Assembly: GCA_950106755.1 (NCBI GenBank)
Contig: OX467089.1
Coordinates: forward strand, 3,846,501 to 3,910,500
Length of the DNA stretch: 64,000 bases
Direction: 5' to 3'
Source: Climacium dendroides
Taxonomy: Eukaryota; Streptophyta; Bryopsida; Hypnales; Climaciaceae
Made by a program: the position numbers and the translations under genes. Shown piece after piece: positions 1 to 15,974 of this stretch (within the stretch, counting starts at the first letter, position 1; the number at the start of each line of letters is the position of its first letter). The notes beneath the pieces were generated by a model. The model was not told where the DNA came from and did no database searches. It worked only from the letters and a program-made list of their open reading frames with translations.

Positions 1-640
1 CAGTCGTATTCTACGTAGGATTTTTTTATTTGTCCGGGCAACTCCAAAAAAAGTCAAAATCCCCCCTAGGATAGTCAAAGTATACGCCTAATTGGCATAC
101 TATAGCTAAAAATGGGTATTTATACCCTTCAACCCATATGACTGCTAATATGACTGATGTCTGAAGCGACTGCTTCTAAACAACTAGAGTCAGTCATATT
201 CCGAGTCATCTATAGTGATTTCTGCGTGAGTCATATTTTTTGATTTTACGACTCACTGCAGTCATATTTTGCAATCATAAAACATTGCTTTTGTTGTAGT
301 GATTTATCAAGATCTTTATCTATAGAATCCACAAAATCCAAAGAATCCAAAACCCTAGTCAAACAACAAACCATAGAATGCCACCTAAGCAAATACTATA
401 TTTTGTCAATTAGGACAGACCTGTTAATTTTTTGTCAACTTCTTGTTGATTATTTATCAAGATCTTTATCAATAGAATCCACAAAACCCAAAGAATCCAA
501 AACCCTAGTCAAACAACAAACCATAGAGTGCCACCTAAGTAAATACAACTAGTGATCAAGCCATTTAAGCACCCAATAAGTATCAACACTCACTTGTCAA
601 GAATACGAGTGTTGGCTAATATATATAAGGCAGTAAAATA
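1..640. repeat. Direct repeat pair in non-coding DNA
   Basis: A unit of about 94 bp occurs at 303-396 and again at 453-546 (period 150) with few differences; it contains the string AAGAATCCAAAACCCTAGTC. The stretch 120-275 also carries several GTCATATT / TGACT motifs. I see no gene here. Confidence 0.75.
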
Positions 641-1019
641 TTTACCAATACATATGGAATAAGTGTGTTAGGAGAGGAGGAGAACCAAATGAATTCCGAA
701 ATTGTTTAAAAACTAGATTTTCAAACCGGATTTAGGCATAGTAAATTAATTTTTTTCAAAAAACTTTTAACTAAGATTAGTTGGAAAATCAAATGAAGTT
801 CTACCTCCAAAAATCCGTTTGAGATTTCAAGTCTCCAATAAAAATTTATGGATAAATTCCAGACTGGGTGTTTGAAAAGTTTGTTGAGGTGACTGAGCTA
901 TGTGGGTGGGTGTGCTTACTCGGCAATTTTCTATACTTAATTTTGACATGGCATATGCCACGTGGTAGCCTCTAAGTAGTCAGACCCTCTATGTGTAATT
1001 GAAAATTTTGAAGTTATAG

Positions 1020-1180
1020 AATGTCCGAATTGACAGAATTCTGTCATGTGATTGACATAATTTTGTCAATGGAGTTACAAAATCTTGTCAAACACGTGTC
1101 CAAATTGACTTGAATCAACCCCTCCTAATTGACAAAAGAATTGACAAAATTTTGTCATTTTTTGTCAATTCGCCCACAAT
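1020..1180. other. Cluster of TTGAC/GTCAA motifs
   Basis: About eight TTGAC or GTCAA pentamers fall within 160 bp, several as near-palindromes (for example GACAAAATTTTGTC). TTGAC is the core of the WRKY-binding W-box, but no promoter or gene follows closely, so a regulatory role is only a possibility. Confidence 0.3.
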
Positions 1181-2589
1181 TCTCCTTGTAGTGAGTCTTT
1201 TGAATCAAAATCCCAATGTCATTTAATCCATCCCCAAAATAATTTGGGTAGATCTATGAAGGAATTGAGTAGGAAACATTTGAGGGAGTGAAGGTTGGAA
1301 ATGTCATTTTTATAAAAATTGAGTTTTTACCATGAATCCTCAAAGGATATGGGATAATTTCAAAATGAGTGTTGAACCACTTATTGTCAAAATGTTAAAA
1401 TTAGAATTTCAAACCTCATTTAGCCATAATAGAAGAACTTTTTTCAAAACACTTTGGACTAAAAAAAGTTGGGAAATCTATTTAAATTTCATCTCCAGAA
1501 ATCCGTTTCATATTTCAAGCCTTCAACCAAAAGTTATGGACAAAATTTAACCTAGTAATGTCGCCAGAGCCATTTTGTGGCTTCTGGATGACAACAGAAT
1601 GGTGTGTATAGAGATTAGAAGCATTTTTTCATCCATTTTTTTTATTATTGACCCTTCAAGGTGGGTTATGAAGATTATCCAATTGAGTTTTTAGTCTTGC
1701 CAATGTTTGTCTTTATCTAAATGAGAAGTTAGTAGAAAAAACGGATCACAAAATATACCATTTTAGTGCATTTTGGGAAGTTGTTGCTCCTTGCTCTAAA
1801 TCTGGAATTTCTCCACAAAAATGATATTTTTTGAGTTTGAGCCAAACTAACAAAATGAAGTTCATCTTCTCTAGTTTTTACTCCAATTTGAGTTTTGAAA
1901 AAATTCCTAATATTAAATATTTTATTACAATTTGAACTTTGGATGTATTTTCAAATGTCAATTAAATTTTAATTAGAGAATGACATGGAAATCGAGTTTA
2001 TACCATGATGTTTATTACTGTAGTATACACACATGGTGATTTTTTATTTTATTTTTTGAAATAATTTTCTATTTGTGGTGATTTTTCTTCACTTTTTCTT
2101 CAAAAATTCTTAAAATAATCAATTTTTCACGAAAAGATCAAAAAATTTGTAAAATAAAGGAGCTGACATGTAATTTTAGCTTTGAAAAATGAATATAAAA
2201 TTTTTCATTCATATTTAGTTGCAAAATGTTAGCAAACTGGATGATGGGGAATGAGGCTCGAAATCAGCAGTCATGGGCCTGTCCTTACTAGGTTAAAGAG
2301 GATGTTTCAAGATGTAAAATGTCCCTTCCAACCCCTCTTTGAAATGTCCATAACTTTTGATTGGAGTCTTGAAATATGAAACGGATTTTTGGAGATGAAA
2401 TTTATATAGATTTCCCAAAAAAATTTAGTCTAAAGTTTTTTGAAATTTTTTATTTTACTATGACTAAATGAGGCCTGAAATTTTACTTTAAATAGAATTC
2501 TTGCTTTAATTTGACTTTACTATGAGCGGTTGAGCTCCTACTAACTTTAATTTATTTATCCCACATTGTTTGTTTTACCTCCTAACACC

Positions 2590-2611
2590 CCATATATATA
2601 TATATATATAA
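2590..2611. repeat. (TA)n microsatellite
   Basis: A run of alternating T and A lies at the outer edge of the inverted R1 copy. The stretch from 2640 to 3240 that follows shows no gene or clear repeat. Confidence 0.8.
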
Positions 2612-3241
2612 AGATTTGTCTTCTCACTCTTGATCCACAAATTATGAAAGATATTCAATTCACAATGAGGAAACTAAAGCATTAGTTTCAGTGAGTGTAG
2701 AATATTCCACACCATATCATCTTGGGATGAAATGGTGTATAATATTTCACATCATTTTGTCTAAGGGAAGGCAGTTCTTATTGCTATTGAATGTTATGTG
2801 TAGAAGTAGATCAACTATTGTCAGTATGGTTTAAGAATTTTGGACTTGTGGGGCCAGTAGGATTTGTAATCTCATTTGGACGGTCCATTCTTGAGCCCGA
2901 TCATGCAGTGCCTGTCCATCAAATTGAACGGGTACACAAAAATAGTGCACTTCTAAAAACCACTAACAACGGTCAACAAATCTTCTTAACAGCCTTCTAC
3001 AGGGCTCAAGTTTTTTGTAATGCATAATAGAAAATATTTTGACTTCATTAGGTAGTGAGATGAGCATTATAGATTTAGATTTTGTTGGTTTTAAGGTAGT
3101 CTACAAACTCTTTTGGATTGAACACTTCAAAAATTCCTAGCGAATTCATACTTTGTCCAAAAAAAGTAATTTCAATTGCACTTACTCTTTCTCACACTTG
3201 TACTAATGTGGGAAAAAAATTGAAAAATTTCAACAACAAGA

Positions 3242-4095
3242 CTAGCAGTTAGCGCTTGCTATGCTACGCATTCATCATTAGAATTTTATAAGAATTTTTA
3301 TGTAGTAGATAGAATACAGAACAAAAATTTCAATAAATCTTTCAATAAAAATGACTAAAATCTTTTTATAATTTTTTTTTATAAGTAAGCATATATTGAA
3401 ATGTACAGTAGAAATTTATTGAATGATGAATGAAACATATGCAATGGTAAATACTATAAAAGATATACATACATTAGAATGCATTGCATTAGAAATTTGA
3501 CTCTATTGTTACAAAAAATGGCAACACAAATTGAAGAATTGAAAAGAAAAACTTATAAATCTCAAAAACTTTGTGAACAACTTAATTGTTGTGGAATCCA
3601 AAATCACTTCAATTGAATAAATTTTTCAAAATCATTTGGTAGTAGCAATAAAAAATTGAAATTATGAAAGCTCAAAGCTCACAAAAGCACAAAATAATAG
3701 AAGTGCAAAGAAGTGTAAAGCCAAGAGAAGCAATGGAATTGCTACCTCTATAATATCACCATATGGATCCTCTTTAATATCACCTCAATTGCAACGACTA
3801 TATTATTTCTATAATATCACCCTTTGTAAAAAGTGATATTACAGAAGTGATTGCAAATTGCTACTCTATTTTTGTAATATCACATTGTGTGAAAATACGA
3901 TTTTTATGTATGCATGATTGAAAATATTTTTATAGAATAATTATTTTAAAGACTTATATCATGCATTCTATTCAAATATATCAAAATTTTACTAATATGT
4001 GATACGATGAATGCTTAGAATAGTAAGCACGAGCCCCTAGTATTAAAGGTAGCATTTGTGATATTACAGAGGGACTTATGATTTTAGTAGTATGA
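3242..4095 (-). mobile_element. Helitron-like non-autonomous element, copy 1
   Basis: Read on the minus strand, this ~854-bp element starts with TCATACTACTAAAATCATAA and ends in CTAG. An A precedes the TC and a T follows the CTAG, and no target-site duplication is visible; all of these are Helitron hallmarks. Four related copies lie at about 39486-39962, 51422-52253, 52254-53079 and 58793-59661. A block close to GCTTGCTATGCTACGCATTC sits inverted near both ends, and several TAATATCAC motifs lie inside. It has no coding capacity. I do not see a strong GC-rich 3' hairpin, so a TIR-type element remains the alternative. Confidence 0.6.
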
Positions 4096-4513
4096 TAGTA
4101 TGATGATGTCAACTTCCTCACTGAGTGTACATGTGTTAATGGATGGTTGTACATTCATGTGAATGAATATTTTACGTTTCATCTACTTTTGTATGAGTGC
4201 AACTCCATCACTCCAGCGGAGGTTGCTTCCTGCAGACCTGAACTCCCCCAAATAAATGAAAAAGAAACCCCTTGGAGCACAGTCCAGCAAGTACCGGAAA
4301 CAGAAACTTACAGAACCGTCCCATAAAGAGTACCGACGAAACTGCCCCGAAATTGCCTGAATTGTCTCCACCAACGCATTCAAACCAACGACAGAAAAGT
4401 CTGCGACACGTGTCCCAACCTCATTTGAGCTTGTCGATTTGAAGCGCAAGACAAGCAAGGAGCTCACCGTTCTTTTCGTATTCTTTGTTGTTGCGGAAAC
4501 CACAGGCGGTGCA

Positions 4514-5318
4514 TACGAGCACAAGCTCTCGCAATAGCGCAAGCAGAAGCTGGAGCACTTCGTCGCGCTCACGGTGATTCAGGTAATTTTTTTTTTGTCG
4601 TTGATTAGGGTTAGTTGGGTGGTTAATTGATTGACTCATTATGGACAGTAGGCAGGCAAGGGGTTTGCGGTGCTTCGGTTTAGGGTTTCGAATGGCGATT
4701 GGTCCACGAGTAGCGTGTTTTGAGTTGTGGTGTGACACGATGCGTTTTAGGGTTTCGTGTGTCGATTGGTCCCGCAATTGGTTTGTTTGGGGTTGAGGTG
4801 TGACCAGGCAAGTGTTATTGGAATTTAAGAATTTTGGTATATTAGGGATTCGGTTGTGGTTTGGACGTATTGGAAAATTTGATGCGGAGTAGATGAGGGT
4901 GTGCGATCGCAGGCGGGAGATGCTCTTGTTCAACTACACCACAACTTTATTTGCGACTTTGAGGCCGAGAATAATCTGTTGAATCTCGCGCATTTTGCGG
5001 TCGACAGCATCCGGAAAAGGAAGCTGCGATTGCTTTTTCTGGAAGATGTCATTGATAAGCTGAAGACCTCGGGGGAGAGGCGGGTGTAGGATCCTATTTT
5101 GTATGTGAAAATGCAGGTGGCGTCATTGAAGCTTCAGGGTGGGGAGCAAAACGCCATTGGACATTATGACGGACGTCGATCCCTCGGTTCATGCAAGCGC
5201 GCATTGGGTTTCGTCACAGTGTTTCAAGTCCTGACAAGAATTTGCTGATTTCTACAACAGTGCCTTGCTATACCTGGCTTACACATCAGTGGAAACTTTG
5301 TCTGAAGATTTCAAGCTG
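4514..5318 (+). pseudogene. RPN9: RPN9 (26S proteasome lid subunit, PSMD13) fragment, copy A
   Basis: RPN9 is a PCI-domain subunit of the proteasome regulatory particle lid. Two exon relics are visible. Exon 1 (4514-4582) has an in-frame TAG and then reads KLEHFVALTVIQ before a GT donor. Exon 2 (4913-5318) begins AGDALVQLHHNF, as RPN9 does at this junction. It goes on with DPILYVKMQV and later WVSSQ and LLYLAYTSVETLSEDFKL, all close to plant RPN9 as I know it. The damage is clear: TAG at 5087-5089, a TGA where a CGA arginine is expected before QEFADFYNSALL, two compensating frameshifts around 5015-5040, and a missing segment before MTDVDPSV. The retained intron (4583-4912) marks it as a DNA-level duplicate, not a retrocopy. 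Most of the roughly 385-residue protein is absent. It lies on the same strand, about 470 bp upstream of the pump start. Confidence 0.82.
4583..4912 (+). promoter_or_regulatory. Relic RPN9 intron with telo-box-like TTAGGGTTT motifs
   Basis: This interval begins at the GT after the exon 1 relic and ends in the CAG before exon 2. It contains TTTAGGGTTTCG twice, at 4679 and 4746, inside a 67-bp tandem repeat; copy B has the motif once. TTAGGGTTT is the reverse complement of the plant telo-box AAACCCTAA, which is common near translation and housekeeping gene promoters. Any use by the downstream pump gene is inference. Confidence 0.4.
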
Positions 5319-5787
5319 GTTAGTGTCGTCCTTGCATTGGAAATGGTGTTCTCTTTTGATAATTGAGATGTCAAGCCTTCGTTTGGTTGGTGAGATATGC
5401 CCGTTTCTGATGGTCTAGTGCGGCACCAGACTATACCACTTTGCGATAACAACAACGCTGCTTCGAGTTTTTTCACTTCGCCGTTTTGATTTTAGTGTTA
5501 TTGATATTTAATGAAATCGCAGTGGATCTTCAGCACAGCACGAAGTGTTCGAATTTCGTTTTGTTCTCCGTAGGCTTTAGTCATCGGTTGCGATTTGTGT
5601 TGGTGTTTCGGATTCTCCCAGGAGGTCTTTGTCCGACATTCTGGGCGGTTAACTTGAAGGTCTTGTTGATGCAGGCGCTTTCTTAATTGTGCAACCCGTT
5701 GCTCTGGAGCCTTTATCCCCGAACTCGAAAATCATACAGTGATCGAGCAGAAGCTTCGGGATCCCTTAGTGTTTCGCTTCTTCAATT
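5319..5787 (+). promoter_or_regulatory. Upstream region and presumed 5' UTR of ECA copy A
   Basis: This gene-free stretch joins the RPN9 relic to the pump start codon and is conserved almost base for base in copy B (41589-42057). It opens with a GT after the last RPN9-like codon, so part of it may be old RPN9 intron. Acceptor-like sites such as TTGATGCAG (ending near 5674) could belong to a 5' UTR intron. I see no convincing TATA box. The short ORFs here are not conserved proteins. Confidence 0.45.
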
Positions 5788-10463
<4,676 letters not shown>

Positions 10464-11308
10464 CTGGTGGGTGCGCCAAGGGTTTCAGTTTTGGTGAAAT
10501 TCTGTTTCTTGTAGGTCGGGTTCTCGAATGTTAGTTCATTGATCGATTCGAAGTGGCCATGATCCCCGGCCTTGGTTGGGAGAGGTCCACCTTTTAGATA
10601 GAGCCTTGGTGAGGGTTGGAGTGCCGATGAATTACTTTGTGTTCTTCGACTCCCACCAGGTTAATTTGGTCCTCGTGCTGCTGCTAATTGTTTGATTCCA
10701 TTTTAAAAGTATCAGCAGGAGCAGCAGAAAGTAGCTGTATAGATCGAGAGAGGACTGGGAGTCTAGCCGAGGCTATGCTGTGCTTTTGAGGAGTGCCCAT
10801 TGTCCATTTATTGTCCATTTATTCATGGATATTTTCAAGATAAATTAAGCTAGCTTATTTTTTGATTGTAAAGATTGGCGGGCTGCTGCCATGTTCCAGC
10901 AGCGGAACAGATGAGTTATCATGGTGGTGGGATTCATTGATATCTCGCTCATTGTTTTTTCTCCTCCTGAACGTGCAATCCGAGGTCTCTCGGCTTCTTT
11001 TCCCAAATGCATTGCTAGTGGTTGGGCCAAATATTGGTGTTTTTCCCATGCATTAAATTAGCTGTTTATTTGGTTTGTCATGTTGAGATCTCCCGGATCT
11101 CCCGTGCTTGGTACTGTTTGGAAAGCCCTTGCTGAGGATGCACCCGTGCTTGGTACTGTTTGGAAAGCCCTTGCTGAGGATGCACGGGCTTTGTTTCATG
11201 TTGTTTGGACTCACAGTTGAAAAGATATTGAATTTTGAAGTTTTTATGAACTAGAAAATTAGAAAATTGTTTTTATTTTTATTTGGACTGTGGCAATGGC
11301 ATAGGGCA
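10464..11308 (+). other. 3' UTR and downstream flank of ECA copy A
   Basis: This region is non-coding but nearly identical to 46760-47562 behind copy B, so it belongs to the duplicated block. A 42-bp unit starting CCCGTGCTTGGTACTG is duplicated in tandem at 11101-11184; copy B has one diverged version. Candidate poly(A) signals such as TTGTAAAG occur near 10865, but none can be assigned firmly. Confidence 0.6.
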
Positions 11309-12030
11309 CCCTAGTCTCATTTAGGTTCCATGTGTTTTGTGTTGACAAAGTTCATTCATTGGAAGACAAATCAATAGACTATGAACCCTTTGAGAGGCAT
11401 CTCTGTTGAGAATCTTCAGTGGATAGTGGAGGGTTTCATCTTCTTTCTTTTGGTTTTGTGTTCTTTATTCACATCATTTTAATGTATACTTGGACCAAGG
11501 CATCCCTAATGCCAATATGTGGTCCTAATCTTTTATTTTCCAATTTCTATGGCTACATTGAAGAAAAGGCAATAGGATCTAACCATTGAGGTGCATCTTC
11601 TCCACATCGAAACTTCAACTTCATTGTACAATGGATCAAAGAAATTCTATCCAATTTAATACCTTGCCAAACCTAACCACTTTTTAGTCCTTAAAGGATG
11701 AGAGGTCAAAAAGTAGTTGATGGATGACTTTATTGTTTATTATAGACACAAAGAGTGCATCTATTGGGCCAATAGTAAAAGCAATTCACTAAAATTTTAG
11801 AGAATCTTTTGGCTAAGTATATATTTTTTCAAATATTATATATATGCAAACAACTTGTTATTTTTGTATTTGTCTAGTGCTAGGTTTAATGTGGTGTCAC
11901 ATTAGTCTTTAGTCTTATAAGGTCACAAGATCTAGAAAATGACCTACAAATGTGATTTCAAATGAAGATTAGAGAATGATATTGCAATTTTTAATCCAAT
12001 TTTTGCTTGAGACTTTTTAAGGTCAAACGT
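11309..12030. other. No gene seen
   Basis: This AT-rich stretch follows the end of duplication A. I see no long ORF, gene homology or clear repeat in it. Confidence 0.6.
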
Positions 12031-12032
12031 TA

Positions 12033-12059
12033 CTCCCCCCTTTCAACAAAAGGGGGGAG
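12033..12059. repeat. Perfect 11-bp inverted repeat
   Basis: CTCCCCCCTTT and its exact complement AAAGGGGGGAG flank a 5-base loop (CAACA). The GC-rich stem stands out in AT-rich DNA. A pyrimidine-rich stretch follows at 12066-12270. Confidence 0.9.
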
Positions 12060-12283
12060 GTATTAGTGGGTCCATCTTGGCAAGTGGCCCTTTTTTCTAG
12101 TCCAACGCCATCCTACCAGTCCAGCGAGTCTCCATCTACTCAAGTCTTTGCCCTTCCAACTGTCTCCAAGCCTCCCCACTCCAGATCCAGATGTAGCTCT
12201 CACTGTTCAACTCCAGAATGGTACTCATTGCCTTGCCTGTCTAGTTCAGCTGAAACGTATTCTTGGTTTATTTTTTGTAGCAA

Positions 12284-12382
12284 CCTTGAGTTGGAGAGTT
12301 ATATTGTGAAGACATTGTGGCATTGGGGTTAGAGAGTTATATTTTGGAGACATTGTGGTCTTGGAGTTGGAGAGTTATGTTT
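12284..12382. repeat. 38-bp tandem repeat, about 2.6 copies
   Basis: Units at 12284-12320, 12321-12358 and 12359-12382 share GAGAGTTATRTT and GACATTGTGG. An 88-codon ORF overlaps the first unit and the pyrimidine-rich stretch before it; its serine/proline-rich make-up follows base composition, so it is not called as a gene. The stretch 12400-13025 shows nothing recognisable. Confidence 0.75.
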
Positions 12383-13025
12383 ATTTTAGTGTAATAATAG
12401 ATGTAATAGAAATAATGTTCAATTTTAAATTTATTTACTACTTGTACACATCCTTATGCACTTGTATGTCCACCTTGAAAATCATGAAGAATTAAAGAAT
12501 TTTTTTTCCACATTGCATTATCTACTAATTTCTTCTTGCAATGCATATTATTTTGTGCTTAAATGAGGGTTGCAAATCATTCTATAAGGTATAAAGTCTA
12601 AAAGCTTATAGGTATGTAGTGCTCACCTTTTGTAAAGTAAATATAAGGTCCTCATCTACCAAGTTTAAGAACTTCTCTTCATTGCCAAATACACATCATG
12701 AATGGATATATTTAAACCTTTTTAAAATGCCTTCATTGTTTACATATTTTAAGCTTTTGTAATTTATGTGTCATAGAGTTATTATCATGTGATGATGTAA
12801 ATGGACTCGAATGAGGTTCTTTTTCAATAACAATTGTTATCTTGATTAATTACAATATGAATTTTACCTTTGTATTTTGTAAAAATTATTGCAAGAAGAA
12901 AGTGTATATTGATTTGTGTATTGTGAATTCAATCATCGTGCATATCAAGGAAGTGGAATACGTCTTCACAAACCCAGAATAAAAGTATATACTTTGCATC
13001 TTGCAAGTACAGGGTTTATTGTTGA

Positions 13026-13640
13026 TTGTATTTGTGGCACTTAACTATGGCGGAAAAAAATGAAGGGTTGTTCAAAGATGACCAGTATGATTATAAGGAC
13101 GATATGAACTTTATGATTGGCTGTAATATTGGATATACTTTACAATTGAATCCTTTTAGAACTACAAATATAGAAAATGATTTTACATGGATTGATATGA
13201 ATTCTATCAAATTAAGAAAAGATGATAGTGATGTACATTTGTTCATGGGCGGGGAACAACTCATAGATGACTACAATAATATACAAACTGGATTGTAAAC
13301 AATTGATATGATTGACAATGAAGAAGAACCATTATTTCTGAAAAGGGAAAGTAAATTAATTCATGCATTGGTTGAGAATGTTCAACATTTATGTCATGAA
13401 CCATTTCAACGGGAAGATTTGACTTAGAAAACTCATAGATTTTTTAGTCGAGAGATTTATTAAGATTCTAAAATTGTTGTCATTCCACGGAGCTGGCTAC
13501 AAGTTTTCATAATTGGAGAGCAAAACAATGAAAGTTTTTCATACAAAGTCACCAAGAAGACTTTGAAGATCAACGAACTTGAAACTTTGCTCAAACTGGC
13601 TCAAGCAAATAGTGACTCCAAAGTGATAAGGTAATACATC
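13026..13640 (+). pseudogene. Gene-like remnant, unidentified
   Basis: A 90-codon ORF at 13026-13298 encodes an acidic, tyrosine- and asparagine-rich peptide (it contains MAEKNEGLFKDDQYDYKDD). Coding-like sequence continues after the stop. A second stretch near 13308-13426 reads MIDNEEEPLFLKRES and ends in TAG, and a third near 13470-13631 includes VVIPRSWLQVF and KINELETLLKLAQ before a GTAATA donor-like site. The three pieces lie in different frames or are split by stops. They look like consecutive exon debris of one decayed gene, but I cannot name a family. Codon use is AT-rich, unlike the ECA exons. Confidence 0.35.
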
Positions 13641-13788
13641 ATGTTTTATATAATATTCCTACTATTATGCAATATTATTTTCTCTTTCACATACAACAAT
13701 ATTGACTAATGAATATGATATTCTTTGCTTCACATTTTTATTGATGATTTCACTTAAGTATTAAGAAAAAATTTAACAATTAATTTAG

Positions 13789-13791
<3 letters not shown>

Positions 13792-13822
<31 letters not shown>
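13792..13822. repeat. (TA)n microsatellite
   Basis: About 16 TA units. The surrounding sequence from 13640 to 14770 has no recognisable gene. Confidence 0.9.
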
Positions 13823-13825
<3 letters not shown>

Positions 13826-15974
13826 CAATCAAAATTCAAGTAGAAATTAAAAGTCATAGTTGTAATAAAATAAAACAATTGTATAATAATTCTACAATAT
13901 ATCTTCTATAATAATTTTTCTATTCATGTTTCATTTACTTATACATTTGTTTTAAAGTCATACCTTCAATTTTTATCAACTTCATTGATACTAGATCATA
14001 CACTTGTACAAAGTTTTATTTTACTTTATCTAGGAGAATCATGTCATGGTCGTTTATGTTTTCGTCATTGAGGTTCATGTAGATCTGATAGGGCAAGCCT
14101 ATCTTTAACAATTCCAAATCAAGTGTCTCAATTCACTACTATTTTTGTTGAGGTTCAATTTCATTTACTGAGAGAATCTACGAGTACAAATCTCCACTTT
14201 TGATACATCGCATATGACTTGTCTATTTGTACTATCAATATTTCCCTTGATGCATATATGTTTCAATCTACAGTAGCAGATAAATACTTCTCATCAACAC
14301 CAATCTTAATCAACAAAACTATTAATGATGTCTTCCTTTAGTACACAATTATTGTATTGAAAGCAAGTTGTGATTAACCGTTTAGTGATTAATTTTTATT
14401 TATATCTTTGTACAACTATATTATTAACCTCAATTTTGCTAAATTGGTTATAAAGCTTGTCTTTGAAAGATTCAATTATTACTTATTAGAATGGATGAGA
14501 AATTACTTGAATAAAATATTATCCAAAAGCACAGTGTGAAGCATCTTATAAATAATGAGAAATAATATAAATGTTAAAGCACTTGCTCCTTAACATGATG
14601 TTGTACATATGATTTCAAATGCTGACATCTTGCTTTGAGAAACTAGAAACATCTTTTTTTTTTGCTAAGAATTGGTGGAACAAAAAGTCGTTGGTCCCAA
14701 ATATTGTAGTTTCTATATATTTGAGATTTTACAATATTGTCTTTTTCAAATGAATATGCTTAATTGCGTTTGCAAGATAAGATTTCAAAATGACGATCAT
14801 GGAAAAAGTATTTCTATTGCAGCAGTGAAAGCTTTCCCACCTTTTTTCTTGAAATATTTTCAACATCTGTTTTTTTAAATGCAACAATTAGTTGCTTGTT
14901 TTTTTCTTGGGATGATAATGTGTGTCTTTTTGATGTCTTCAATAATGAATTAAAGGTCAACTTTAAGTATTCGACGTCTGTGCTTGATTGTTGTGTTGGA
15001 TATGGGGATGCCCATTGCTTCATAGCCTTCCCTGAAAAGGGTCTTTACAGTTGCAATAGTGCATGTACTTTTAATTTTTTTGGTTTCAAACCATTTTAGA
15101 ATGCTAGTTTATACATTGAAATGCATATTATTAAAGTTTGAATGATTTTGTTGCTAGGTTTTGATTTTCTCTTCAAGAATTACTTTTGATTGGCAATAAT
15201 TTCAAGTTATTATTTGTATTCATTATTACAGCTATTAATTGTATTTTTTTAGACTTTTATTTCTTTAATACATAATTGTTTGAGATTTCTAACAGTGTTG
15301 TAATTTTTGGCCTTGCCTTTGGATTCCAAAACCTGTGTTTGTTGTTACCCAAATGGTACAAATATATTCTACTTTCTTTATAAATTTTATTGCAATCAAT
15401 GGTGTCTTACTATCTTAGCTTAATATTTTGATTTTCTTTTCTGTCATTTAAGGTTTATGGGTTGATTTGAAAAAAAATTCATCTCAAAGTCTAGAATTTC
15501 ATGTACTTAACACACGATGATTTTGACCAATTTAATGATTTTGAAGTGTTTAGTTGCTAATTTTGAAGAAATTGTGTTATAGCAGGTTACATCTTTGGCT
15601 CCTTAGATGGCTACATTGCTGTGAATTTTTTTAATGGGCTTAATCAACAAGCAAAAAAGTGAGCTTTTTTGTTGTTCCTTAGATTTAAGGGTTTAATCAT
15701 TCATTCTTTTTTTTAATATGGATTGATAGGGATGAAATTATTTATCTTATAAAATCTCATATTATTTTGGTAATATTATATATAAATATAAACTCAGGTT
15801 TCTGTATATATTGTCACAAAGTTTTGCTATTACATTCGAAATAATATGGGGACTTTGCTGTGTAAATGCTTTGTAAATAGTATCTAATATCCTAAAACAC
15901 CCTAAATAATAATAAACCTACGCTAAAACTTTCCTTTTCCCAAATCCCTATCCTAGAATTTTTATTATACCCTT

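Larger units (their letters stand above)
690..2625. repeat. Interspersed repeat family R1, three copies (two direct, one inverted)
   Basis: Related sequences lie at about 690-860 (+), 1260-1552 (+) and 2318-2625 (reverse complement). They share blocks such as AAATCCGTTT followed by text close to CAAAAGTTATGGACAAA. The 1260-1552 and 2318-2625 copies face each other and could fold back over a spacer of about 770 bp. Two more members form a tight hairpin at 30850-31440. A 72-codon ORF at 1332-1550 lies wholly inside one copy and is not treated as a gene. The spacer 1560-2300 shows nothing recognisable. Confidence 0.65.

Noticed and set aside
4421..4933. 170-codon minus-strand ORF and overlapping 129-codon ORF upstream of ECA copy A
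   Set aside because: They run antisense to the RPN9 relic, are not kept open in block B and resemble no protein.
12066..12332. 88-codon Ser/Pro-rich ORF
   Set aside because: Composition follows the pyrimidine-rich DNA and the end overlaps a tandem repeat.
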